64,000 nt of DNA from JANPBY01 sp963851405 (lineage in GTDB: Bacteria; Actinomycetota; Actinomycetes; DATJPE01): positions 124,001 to 188,000 of the forward strand of contig CAWKPB010000006.1 in the NCBI GenBank assembly GCA_963851405.1. The letters run 5' to 3'. Within the stretch, counting starts at the first letter, position 1; each line of letters opens with the position of its first letter. The notes under the pieces are model-generated. The model was not told the origin of the DNA and searched no databases. It was given only the letters and a program-made list of their open reading frames with translations. Of the stretch, positions 7,949 through 15,601 are shown in pieces. Position numbers and translations under genes: made by a program.

Positions 7949-8377
7949 ATGTCAGACGTGACGCCCCCGACCCCGCCGTCGGACGGAGATCAGCCAAACG
8001 TCCCGCCGACACCCCCCACACCCCCGGCTCCTGCGCCGCCCCCTCCGCCCCCGGCGCACGCAGCCCCGCCGCCCCCGCCACCCTCCGGGAGTTACCCGCC
8101 AGCGGCCTATCCGGCCGGAGGCGCCATGGCGGCGCCCATGCCCCCCAACTATCTGGTTTGGGCGATCCTGACCACGATCTTCTGCTGCCTGCCTGCGGGC
8201 ATCGTCAGCATTGTCTACGCCGCCCAGGTAAGCGGGAAGTATCACTCGGGAGACGTGGCCGGGGCCGTCGCCTCGTCGGAGAACGCGAAGAAGTGGGCGA
8301 TTATCTCGGCGGTTGTGGCCGTTGCCCTCGGCGTCGTCTACCTCGTGTTCGCAGTCGCTTTCGCGTCAAGTCTCTGA
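7949..8377 (+). CDS. Proline-rich CD225/dispanin-domain membrane protein
   Basis: A 142-residue protein. The first 70 residues are almost entirely Pro, Ala and Gly, with several Pro tracts. The C-terminal part matches the CD225/dispanin pattern: PPNYLVWAILTTIFCC, a first membrane helix with a Cys-Cys pair, the loop VSGKYHSGDVAGA, then a second helix. In bacteria this domain has no settled role. The ATG at 7949 follows GAGAGGGA at good spacing; an upstream in-frame GTG is less likely. It sits in the trp operon between trpE and trpC. Confidence 0.85.
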   Translation: MSDVTPPTPPSDGDQPNVPPTPPTPPAPAPPPPPPAHAAPPPPPPSGSYPPAAYPAGGAMAAPMPPNYLVWAILTTIFCCLPAGIVSIVYAAQVSGKYHSGDVAGAVASSENAKKWAIISAVVAVALGVVYLVFAVAFASSL

Positions 8378-8393
8378 CGTCGCCGAGGACACG

Positions 8394-8840
8394 ATGACCC
8401 TCGTACGAGAGGAGAAAGTCCGAACTCCCCAGGCTTCACGCCACCGCGAGCTGTTGGGTCCCCTCGTGATTGGCGCATCCGCTCTTGCGGTCGTCGGGAT
8501 GTTGGCTGTGGTCGATCCAAGCGAGCCCGGTCACTATCCGTTGTGCCCGTTCAAGGCACTGACCGGCCTTGACTGCCCTGGGTGCGGGACTCTGCGCGGG
8601 ATCCATGACTTGAGCACGGGGAATCTGACCGGTGCCCTGGACCATAACGTTCTCGCAGTCTTGGCAGTTCCGCTGCTCGTGTGGGCCTGGTTGGGTTGGG
8701 CGCGGCGGTCCTATCAGGGTCTTGCGCGGCCTGCCCCGCACCCCCGTTGGATCCCCCTGACGGTCCTCGGCGTCGTGCTCGGCTGGTGGTTGGTCCGTAA
8801 TCTTCCAGGCATGCCCTTCCTCGGATCCGGCGTCGGCTGA
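8394..8840 (+). CDS. DUF2752 membrane protein
   Basis: A 148-residue membrane protein. The diagnostic DUF2752 segment is present: YPLCPFKALTGLDCPGCG followed by TLRGIHDLSTGNLTGALDHN, with cysteines that could bind metal or form disulfides. Hydrophobic helices flank it at about 23-40, 83-101 and 119-136. The ATG at 8394 follows a weak purine tract. DUF2752 genes often neighbour CD225/TM2-type genes in actinomycetes, as here. Function unknown. Confidence 0.85.
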   Translation: MTLVREEKVRTPQASRHRELLGPLVIGASALAVVGMLAVVDPSEPGHYPLCPFKALTGLDCPGCGTLRGIHDLSTGNLTGALDHNVLAVLAVPLLVWAWLGWARRSYQGLARPAPHPRWIPLTVLGVVLGWWLVRNLPGMPFLGSGVG

Positions 8841-8914
8841 CCGCCCAGGTCCTGGAGCTGATCACGGCGCGGCTAGTCTGACCGGGGGTCGCCGGCGAAC
8901 CGAGGAGGGCTGCC

Positions 8915-9733
8915 GTGACAGTGCTCGACGACATCCTCGCCGGAGTGCGAGACGACCTTGGGCTGCGTCAGGAGGCGGTGCCGCTCGACGAGGTCAAGGC
9001 CCGCGCGCACGCTCGCGATCAGGCTCCACTCGATGGTCTGGCTGCGTTGCGTGGAGACGGAGTCTCGGTCATCGCCGAGGTCAAGCGCTCGAGCCCGAGC
9101 CGTGGAGCGCTCGCCGCGATCGACGATCCCGCGGCGCTCGCCGCCGAGTATGAATCCGGGGGAGCGTCGGTGATCAGCGTTTTGACCGAGGAGCGTCGAT
9201 TCGGCGGGTGTCTTCAGGACTTGGTGGACGTGCGAGCGGCTGTCGACGTCCCTGTTCTCCGCAAGGACTTCATTGTTAGCAGCTATCAGCTGTGGGAGGC
9301 GCGCGCGGCCGGCGCCGATCTCGTCCTCCTTATCGTGGCGGCGCTTGAACAACCCGCGCTGGTCAGTTTGGTGGAACGGGCGGAGTCCTTGGGGCTCACT
9401 CCGCTGGTCGAGGTTCATGAAGCGGAGGAGGTCCCGCGTGCCGTCGACGCCGGCGCGCGATTGATCGGGGTCAACGCGCGAAACCTCAAAACCCTCGAGG
9501 TCGACCGAGAGACCTTTGCGCGGGTACGCCCTGGAATCCCGTCCGGCATTCTCACCATCGCGGAGTCCGGGGTGCGCGGGCCTCGAGACGTCATCGACTA
9601 CGCGCGAGCAGGTGCTGACGCAGTCCTGGTCGGCGAGGCCCTTGTCACGGGAGAGGATCCGTCTGTGGCTGTGGCGGACCTGGTGGCCGCGGGGACACAC
9701 CCTGCGCTCGGGCACGTCAAGGGCGAACGGTGA
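8915..9733 (+). CDS. trpC: Indole-3-glycerol phosphate synthase
   Basis: A 272-residue TIM-barrel enzyme that decarboxylates and cyclises CdRP to indole-glycerol phosphate. Signatures are VSVIAEVKRSSPSRG (catalytic Lys), VPVLRKDFIV (second catalytic Lys), LIGVNARNLKTLEVD and ILTIAESGV, which contains the conserved Glu. GTG start behind a clear GAGGAGGG ribosome-binding site. No TrpF domain is fused to it, consistent with PriA supplying that step. The stop overlaps trpB. Confidence 0.97.
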   Translation: MTVLDDILAGVRDDLGLRQEAVPLDEVKARAHARDQAPLDGLAALRGDGVSVIAEVKRSSPSRGALAAIDDPAALAAEYESGGASVISVLTEERRFGGCLQDLVDVRAAVDVPVLRKDFIVSSYQLWEARAAGADLVLLIVAALEQPALVSLVERAESLGLTPLVEVHEAEEVPRAVDAGARLIGVNARNLKTLEVDRETFARVRPGIPSGILTIAESGVRGPRDVIDYARAGADAVLVGEALVTGEDPSVAVADLVAAGTHPALGHVKGER

Positions 9734-10971
9734 GTCAATCGTCTTTCGTTCCGGATCTTCGGGCCGGTGCCTTGCCCGACGCCTCCGGGCACTTCGGTCC
9801 CTACGGGGGGCGATTCGTTCCTGAGGCCTTGGTCGCGGCGCTCGACGAGCTGGCCACTGCCTACGAGCAGGCCAAGGTCGACCCCCAGTTCGAGGCGGAG
9901 CTGAATCGCCTGCTCAAGGACTACACCGGCCGGCCGAGTCCATTGACGCCGGCGCTGCGTTTTGGTGCCGAAGCTGGTGGGGCCACGGTGCTTCTTAAGC
10001 GCGAGGACCTTAACCACACTGGTTCCCACAAGATCAACAACGTGCTTGGCCAGGTGTTGCTGACTCGGCGGATGGGCAAGCCCCGGGTCATCGCGGAGAC
10101 GGGCGCGGGCCAGCATGGGGTGGCAACAGCGACCGCTTGCGCACTGATGGGCCTGGAGTGTGTCATCTATATGGGAGAGGAGGACACCCGGCGACAGTCC
10201 CTCAACGTCGCGCGCATGCGACTCCTCGGGGCCGAGGTCGTGCCTGTGACGGCAGGGAGCCGGACCCTCAAGGACGCGATCAACGAGGCCATGCGCGACT
10301 GGGTCACCAACGTCGACACCACCCACTATCTGCTGGGGACCGTGGCTGGACCGCATCCCTTTCCTGCCATGGTGCGGGATTTTCACCGCGTGATCGGGGT
10401 GGAAGCGCGGGCGCAGGTCCTCGCGTCGCTGGGCCGTCTCCCTGACGCAGTGGTCGCCTGCGTCGGAGGTGGCTCGAACGCGATTGGGATCTTCCACGCC
10501 TTCCTCGATGACCCAGAGGTCGGGTTGTACGGATTCGAGGCGGCGGGCGACGGGGTTGAGACCGGGCGCCACGCCGCCACCATTACCGGAGGTAGCCCCG
10601 GAGTCCTGCACGGGGCTCGGTCCTACCTCTTGCAGGACGACATGGGTCAGACGATCGAGTCGCACTCGATTTCTGCTGGTCTCGACTACCCCGGGGTCGG
10701 GCCGGAGCATGCGTGGCTCGCCGACACCGGCCGAGCGCGCTACCGCCCCATCACCGATTCTGCGGCCATGGATGCGTTCGCCTTGCTGTGTCGCACGGAA
10801 GGCATCATTCCGGCGATAGAGAGCGCTCACGCCTTGGCGGGCGCCGTGCAGCTGGGCCGCGAGCTCGGACCGGATGCCGTCCTTGTCGTGAGCTTGTCTG
10901 GCCGGGGGGACAAGGATGTCGACACGGCGGCCCGGTGGTTCGGGATCACCGAATCAGAGGTGGGCCGATGA
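9730..10971 (+). CDS. trpB: Tryptophan synthase beta chain
   Basis: A 413-residue PLP enzyme that joins indole and serine to make tryptophan. The PLP lysine is in NHTGSHKINN, the serine phosphate-binding loop is CVGGGSNAIG, and GAGQHGVATATA is the family substrate loop. The N-terminus FGPYGGRFVPEAL is the standard TrpB1 form. GTG start overlapping the trpC stop (GTGA); the end overlaps trpA by 4 nt, so trpCBA are translationally coupled. Confidence 0.98.
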   Translation: MSQSSFVPDLRAGALPDASGHFGPYGGRFVPEALVAALDELATAYEQAKVDPQFEAELNRLLKDYTGRPSPLTPALRFGAEAGGATVLLKREDLNHTGSHKINNVLGQVLLTRRMGKPRVIAETGAGQHGVATATACALMGLECVIYMGEEDTRRQSLNVARMRLLGAEVVPVTAGSRTLKDAINEAMRDWVTNVDTTHYLLGTVAGPHPFPAMVRDFHRVIGVEARAQVLASLGRLPDAVVACVGGGSNAIGIFHAFLDDPEVGLYGFEAAGDGVETGRHAATITGGSPGVLHGARSYLLQDDMGQTIESHSISAGLDYPGVGPEHAWLADTGRARYRPITDSAAMDAFALLCRTEGIIPAIESAHALAGAVQLGRELGPDAVLVVSLSGRGDKDVDTAARWFGITESEVGR

Positions 10972-11768
10972 GCGCATTGAGATCGGTATTCGACCGGGCC
11001 CGAACCGAAAACCGAGCTGCGCTTGTCGGGTATCTACCGGCGGGGTTCCCTTCGGTTCAAGGCGGAATTGATGCCCTGACGGCCATGGTGTCGGCGGGCG
11101 TCGACGTGGTGGAGGTTGGCTTCCCGTACAGCGATCCATTGATGGACGGGCCGACCATTCAGCTAGCCGCTGAGCGATCCCTCGCCCAAGGGACTCGGGC
11201 CGGCGATGTGCTGACTACCGTTGAGGCGGTGGCCTCGACCGGTGCCGCCACCCTCGTCATGTCCTACTGGAATCCGATCGCCAAATACGGGGTCGAGGCG
11301 TTCGCCCGCGATCTTGCCGCGGCGGGTGGTTGCGGAGTGATCACCCCCGATCTCATTCCGGACGAGGCGGGTTCTTGGATCAAGGCGGCGCGGGCGCAGC
11401 AGATCGACACGGTCTTCTTGGTGGCACCGTCGTCCAACGATGAACGCATTGCGACCGTGGCCAGTGCCAGCTGCGGCTTCATCTATGCGGCGTCAACGAT
11501 GGGAGTCACTGGCGCCCGGTCATCGGTAGACGGAGTGGCGAGGGGACTCGTGGGCAGAGTTCGCGCACACACACGTGATCCGGTGTGCGTAGGTCTTGGG
11601 GTCAGCACGGCCGAGCAGGCGGCGGAAGTGGCGGCCTACGCCGACGGTGTGATCGTTGGGTCGGCTTTTGTTCGATTGCTTCTGGACGCAGATTCGAAGG
11701 CGGACGGGGTCGTCGCGGTTGGACGACTCGCGGCGGAGTTGGCGGCCGGTGTGCGGAAGTCCGACTGA
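10968..11768 (+). CDS. trpA: Tryptophan synthase alpha chain
   Basis: A 266-residue TIM barrel that cleaves indole-glycerol phosphate to indole, which is passed to TrpB. The catalytic Glu and Asp are in VVEVGFPYSDPLMDGP; YWNPIAKYGVEAF, GVITPDLIPDEA and VGLGVSTAEQ match the family. The ATG at 10968 overlaps the trpB stop. Upstream in-frame codons lie inside trpB and are not used. Confidence 0.97.
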   Translation: MSALRSVFDRARTENRAALVGYLPAGFPSVQGGIDALTAMVSAGVDVVEVGFPYSDPLMDGPTIQLAAERSLAQGTRAGDVLTTVEAVASTGAATLVMSYWNPIAKYGVEAFARDLAAAGGCGVITPDLIPDEAGSWIKAARAQQIDTVFLVAPSSNDERIATVASASCGFIYAASTMGVTGARSSVDGVARGLVGRVRAHTRDPVCVGLGVSTAEQAAEVAAYADGVIVGSAFVRLLLDADSKADGVVAVGRLAAELAAGVRKSD

Positions 11769-11775
11769 GCGCGGA

Positions 11776-11781
11776 TAGCCT
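11776..11781 (+). promoter_or_regulatory. -10 box of a leaderless promoter
   Basis: TAGCCT is followed by 6 nt and the ATG of the MauE/DoxX-like gene at 11788. No ribosome-binding site is present. Confidence 0.5.
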
Positions 11782-11787
11782 GGTCGC

Positions 11788-12414
11788 ATGAGCGACAACG
11801 GCGCTTCTACGCGCGCATTTGCGGGCCAGGGGCTTCAGTTGAGTTTGTCGCTGATCGCGCGGTTGGTCCTTGGGGCCGTGCTGCTCGCTGCTGGGGGCCT
11901 GAAGGTTGCGGATCCGAACGAAGCCATCGCGGCTGTGTCCGCCTACCAGTTGATGCCCAGTGGCGTGGCGACGATCTTGGGCTATGGACTGCCGTTCTTC
12001 GAGATCCTGATAGGGCTGCTGTTGGTCGTGGGCCTAGCGACTCGCGCCGCCGCGGCGACCTCGGCCGTGCTCATGGTGGTCTTCATCCTGGCGGTCGGGT
12101 CGGCCTGGGCGCGGGGGCTGTCTATCGACTGCGGTTGCTTCGGGGGTGGCGGGGAGACTGAGAACCCGCAATATCTGCCGGAGATCCTGCGCGACCTGTT
12201 GTTCCTCGGGTTGGCCTGCTGGCTCATGATCTTCCCGGCGAGCCGATGGGCCTTGGACCGAGGCGGCCGACTGGGGACCGGAGACATGGGCGTCGTGGAT
12301 GGGTTTCTGGACGCAGACGATGAGTGGTCAGATGTCGACGAGCGAGGCGCTGCCGACCCTGATGTTGTGCACGATGATCCGACCCGACCTCACGATGGAG
12401 CGGCACACTTATGA
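11788..12414 (+). CDS. MauE/DoxX-like membrane protein
   Basis: A 208-residue membrane protein with about four helices between residues 20 and 150. The motif DCGCFGGGG at residues 114-122 resembles the redox-type cysteine motif of MauE-like proteins, which work with thioredoxin-fold partners. The next gene, overlapping by 4 nt, encodes such a partner. The C-terminal 55 residues are very acidic and polar. A role in extracytoplasmic thiol oxidation is inferred from the pairing. The transcript appears leaderless. Confidence 0.82.
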   Translation: MSDNGASTRAFAGQGLQLSLSLIARLVLGAVLLAAGGLKVADPNEAIAAVSAYQLMPSGVATILGYGLPFFEILIGLLLVVGLATRAAAATSAVLMVVFILAVGSAWARGLSIDCGCFGGGGETENPQYLPEILRDLLFLGLACWLMIFPASRWALDRGGRLGTGDMGVVDGFLDADDEWSDVDERGAADPDVVHDDPTRPHDGAAHL

Positions 12415-13202
12415 GCGGCAACAAGTCCTCCGGCATGTCCGACAAGCCTCAGCGCAAGGACAAGAACGCGCGGCGAGAGCAGATGGCTGCCCAGCGAGCC
12501 CGGCAGGAAGCCAAGGACGAACGCCAACGCCGATTGATCACGGGCATTGGGATCGTCATCGTGGTTCTGCTGGTTGTCGGGGTCGGGATTGCGGTGCAAT
12601 CGAGCCGGAACGACACCACCGATGCGGCGCTTCCCGCCACAGTCAGCGAGCCCGGTGGTCCCATCGTCCGTAATCCCAACGCGACCGGGCTTCCTGTGCT
12701 CGACTACTGGGAAGACTTCCAGTGCCCCGCCTGCCGTGACATGGAGGAGGCGACCGGTGCGACGATTCGTGAGCTGGTAGAGACCGACCAGGCCATCGTG
12801 CGCTACAACATCCTGTCCTTCCTGGATGGACGCCTCGGCAACGACTCATCTTCGCGAGCCGCCAACGCGTTTGCGTGTTCCGCCGATGCCGGGCAGCAGG
12901 GGCCCTATCACGACGCCGTCTTCGCCAATCAACCCGCCGAAGAGGGCGTTGGCTACACCGATGAGCAGTTGATCCAGTTTGGGACAGACGTCGGCATCAC
13001 TGGGGCTGAGTTCACGACCTTCCAGGAATGCGTGGAGGGCGACACCTACGGCGACTACGTGACGTCGGTCGCGACCGCGGGCGCCCAGGCCTCGATCAAT
13101 TCCACACCGAGCGTCTTCCTCGACGGTACGCAACTTCCGCAGGAAGAGGCCTTCGACCCGGCTGCGTTGTCGGCGGCAGTGACCGAGGCATCCGCTGGCT
13201 GA
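12411..13202 (+). CDS. Membrane-anchored DsbA-like thioredoxin-fold protein
   Basis: A 263-residue protein: a strongly basic cytoplasmic N-terminus (residues 11-42), one membrane helix (about 43-63), then an extracytoplasmic thioredoxin-fold domain. The active site is CPAC at 105-108 in DYWEDFQCPACRDME, and the cis-Pro loop is INSTPSVFLDG. This fits actinobacterial DsbA-like oxidoreductases that form disulfides in secreted proteins. The ATG overlaps the preceding MauE-like gene stop. It lies just upstream of lgt, a common neighbour. Confidence 0.9.
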   Translation: MSGNKSSGMSDKPQRKDKNARREQMAAQRARQEAKDERQRRLITGIGIVIVVLLVVGVGIAVQSSRNDTTDAALPATVSEPGGPIVRNPNATGLPVLDYWEDFQCPACRDMEEATGATIRELVETDQAIVRYNILSFLDGRLGNDSSSRAANAFACSADAGQQGPYHDAVFANQPAEEGVGYTDEQLIQFGTDVGITGAEFTTFQECVEGDTYGDYVTSVATAGAQASINSTPSVFLDGTQLPQEEAFDPAALSAAVTEASAG

Positions 13203-13206
13203 CCTA

Positions 13207-14076
13207 GTGGTGCCCGCGCTCACGTCAATTCCTAGTCCTGGCCAGGGGGTCTGGTATCTCGGCTCAGTGCCGGTGCGGGCCTATGCCCTGTGCATCATCG
13301 CCGGAATCCTGGTCGCAGTCCTTCTCACGGATCGCCGCTGGCAGGCGCGTGGGGGATCGGCAGGAACAGTCGGCGACGTCGCAGTTTGGGCGGTTCCCTT
13401 CGGCATCGTGGGTGGGCGGATCTATCACGTCGTCACGAGCCCGCAGCCGTACTTCGGTGAGGGGGGTAGCCCGGCGGATGCACTGAAGATTTGGAATGGC
13501 GGCCTTGGGATCTGGGGCGCAGTCCTCTTTGGGGCGATTGGTGCGTGGATCGGCTGTCGACGGCGCGGCATTCCTCTCCCGGCATTCGGAGACGCGTTAG
13601 CCCCCGGCCTGGCACTGGCGCAGGCCATCGGCCGCTGGGGCAACTGGTTCAACCAGGAGCTCTTCGGTCGGCCGACGGATCTGCCCTGGGGACTGGAAAT
13701 CGACCCGGTCAACCGTCCCGACGGCTACGAGACGGCGACGACATTCCATCCGACCTTCTTGTACGAATCCTTGTGGTTAGTCATCATGGCGGCCGTGTTG
13801 ATCTGGGCGGATCGGAGGTTCCAGATGGGACACGGTCGGGTATTCGCGCTGTACGTCATGCTCTACACGGCGGTACGGGGGGTGATCGAGACGGTCCGGA
13901 TTGATGAGGCCAACACGATCGCTGGAGTCCGGGTCAATGTGTGGGTGAGTGGCATCGTCTTCGCTGGGGCGCTGGCCTATTTCCTTATTTCGGCCCGGCT
14001 GAGGCCAGGGCGAGAGTCGGTGGTCGAGCCCGTGGGGGCCGATCATGTACTCGCAACGGAGGCCGACGATGAATGA
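13207..14076 (+). CDS. lgt: Prolipoprotein diacylglyceryl transferase
   Basis: A 289-residue multi-pass membrane enzyme that transfers diacylglycerol to the lipobox cysteine of prelipoproteins. Diagnostic parts: VRAYALCIIAGI near the N-terminus, GGRIYHVV, KIWNGGLGIWGAVLFG, the signature IGRWGNWFNQELFGRPTDLPWG, FHPTFLYESLW, and a C-terminal RGVIETVRIDEA. Seven membrane segments are expected. The GTG start lies 4 nt after the dsbA-like stop. Its C-terminal coding region overlaps the next gene's ribosome-binding site by a few bases. Confidence 0.96.
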   Translation: MVPALTSIPSPGQGVWYLGSVPVRAYALCIIAGILVAVLLTDRRWQARGGSAGTVGDVAVWAVPFGIVGGRIYHVVTSPQPYFGEGGSPADALKIWNGGLGIWGAVLFGAIGAWIGCRRRGIPLPAFGDALAPGLALAQAIGRWGNWFNQELFGRPTDLPWGLEIDPVNRPDGYETATTFHPTFLYESLWLVIMAAVLIWADRRFQMGHGRVFALYVMLYTAVRGVIETVRIDEANTIAGVRVNVWVSGIVFAGALAYFLISARLRPGRESVVEPVGADHVLATEADDE

Positions 14077-14773
14077 GACTGCGTCCGAGATCCACCACGA
14101 TCATCGGGATGTGAGCGGGGGGTGGTTGCGCGCCTCGGTTTTCGGTGTCATGGATGGGTTGGTCTCCAACCTGGCGTTGATATCTGGCCTCGCTGGAGGT
14201 GATGTCTCATCGTCAACCCTGGTTCTTGCCGGCGTGGCCGGGCTCGTGGCTGGTGGGTTTTCGATGGCGGCGGGGGAGTACATCTCGGTCAAGTCCCAGA
14301 ACGAGCTGACTGAGCGCGAGGTGGCCGTCGAGCGCGTTGAGCTTGCTCGAAATGCGGATGCCGAGCGTCAGGAACTTGCTGAAACGTTTGTTGCGCGCGG
14401 TGTTGATCCGGACCTCGCGGACCAGGTTGCTACCCAGATCTCGAGCGACCCAGAGCGCGCCTTGTACGTCCACGTCATGAACGAGCTCGGCGTGGACCAC
14501 CGGAACTTGCCCAGCCCTTACGTGGCGGCGGGGTCGTCCTTCCTGGCGTTTTGCCTCGGCGCGTTCGTCCCATTGCTTCCATACCTCCTTGGTGCTGTGA
14601 CCTTGTGGCCAGCAATCATCTTGGCCTCGTTCGGCCTGTTCGCGGCTGGTGCGGCCGTTTCGCGGATCACCACCCGCCCCTGGTGGTACTCCGGGTTGCG
14701 TCAGCTGATCTTCGGTCTGGCCGCAGCTGGACTCACCTACCTGGTCGGCAGCATCGTCGGCGTCGTTGCCTGA
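14069..14773 (+). CDS. VIT1/CCC1-family iron or manganese transporter
   Basis: A 234-residue membrane protein of the VIT1/CCC1 family. The first helix carries SVFGVMDGLVSNLALISGLAGG, of which GVMDGLVSN is diagnostic, and the second GGFSMAAGEYISVKSQNE. A charged cytoplasmic domain (about 85-135) follows, then three C-terminal helices. The ATG at 14069 is chosen because GGAGG lies just before it; an in-frame ATG at 14045 is 24 nt upstream. Substrate (Fe or Mn) is a family inference. Confidence 0.9.
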   Translation: MNETASEIHHDHRDVSGGWLRASVFGVMDGLVSNLALISGLAGGDVSSSTLVLAGVAGLVAGGFSMAAGEYISVKSQNELTEREVAVERVELARNADAERQELAETFVARGVDPDLADQVATQISSDPERALYVHVMNELGVDHRNLPSPYVAAGSSFLAFCLGAFVPLLPYLLGAVTLWPAIILASFGLFAAGAAVSRITTRPWWYSGLRQLIFGLAAAGLTYLVGSIVGVVA

Positions 14774-14853
14774 CCGGCCGTCGGGGCCATATGACAGCGT
14801 GCGAACCGAGTGCGAGGGGCGCCGCCAACGAGTGAACCCGACACACTGTCTGG

Positions 14854-15411
14854 ATGATCAGGATTCGCCCGGCGACGCCTCGTGATGCCGAGGGCGTCGC
14901 GCGCACACATGTGGCTAGTTGGAAGGGCGCGTACCGCGGGATCTTCGATAATGCCTATCTGGACGGCCTCGACTGGTCACAGCGGTATGACTTCTGGTCG
15001 ATGGAGTTGGCGCAGCCCCCGATTGACAGGCGTGGCACCTGGGTCGCGATCGAGGAGAACACTGTCCTTGGATTCGCCTCGGTAGGTCCTGCCCGAGATG
15101 CGGACCGGCAATTCGCCGGGTCCTGGGAGCTCTATGGCATCTACCTGCTTCCCGATCGCTGGGGCGAAGGCCTCGGTCGCGATCTACTGCAGGAATCACT
15201 GAACTCCCTGTCGGGCGACATCACCGAGGTATCGCTGTGGGTGTTGGGCGCGAACGTTCGCGCTCGACGCTTCTATGAACGCCAGGGATTCGTCGCCGAC
15301 GGATCCGAAAAGCTCGAACAGCTCGGCGGTCGTACCGTCAACGAAATGCGCTACCGCCGCCGCGCCAACGGTGTTCGAGGCTTGCCTAGCTCACCAGGCC
15401 GGGCGGTCTGA
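14854..15411 (+). CDS. GNAT-family N-acetyltransferase
   Basis: A 185-residue GNAT acetyltransferase. It starts MIRIRPATPRDAEGVARTHV, with the usual beta1-alpha1 region. The acetyl-CoA binding motif A is YGIYLLPDRWGEGLGRDLL, and motif B includes LWVLGANVRARRFYERQGF. The substrate cannot be told from sequence. A CACACT box lies 6 nt upstream of the ATG, which hints at a leaderless message. Its 3' part extends slightly beyond the domain. Confidence 0.88.
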   Translation: MIRIRPATPRDAEGVARTHVASWKGAYRGIFDNAYLDGLDWSQRYDFWSMELAQPPIDRRGTWVAIEENTVLGFASVGPARDADRQFAGSWELYGIYLLPDRWGEGLGRDLLQESLNSLSGDITEVSLWVLGANVRARRFYERQGFVADGSEKLEQLGGRTVNEMRYRRRANGVRGLPSSPGRAV

Positions 15412-15601
15412 GAAGGCAACTACCGCCAGACTCCTCCACATTGTCAGTGGAGCGCTGGCTCAGGGGGCTAATCCCCGATCGTGCGGCTGAGACCGTCGAT
15501 GTGGCTCTGTTACCCTCCCTCATCCAGGGCCAACGTCGTCCCTGCATGCGTTTTCCGGCACCCCGGGGAACCACCAGCAGCGAGACGACGAGGAGAGCGC
15601 C
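15412..15601. other. 190-nt intergenic region upstream of gltB
   Basis: Noncoding on inspection. It contains a TTGTCA (about 15441) and a GCTAAT some 20 nt later that could be a weak promoter, and a purine-rich tract ending GAGGAG shortly before the gltB GTG. I do not see a tRNA, riboswitch or strong hairpin. Confidence 0.4.

Noticed and set aside
7949..8377. CD225 protein as part of an antiviral or defence system
   Set aside because: The IFITM-like name is misleading in bacteria; neighbours are trp and small membrane genes without nuclease, protease or reverse transcriptase partners.
15412..15601. tRNA or regulatory RNA before gltB
   Set aside because: No cloverleaf can be folded by eye, no CCA end and no riboswitch core; only a weak promoter-like pair is visible.
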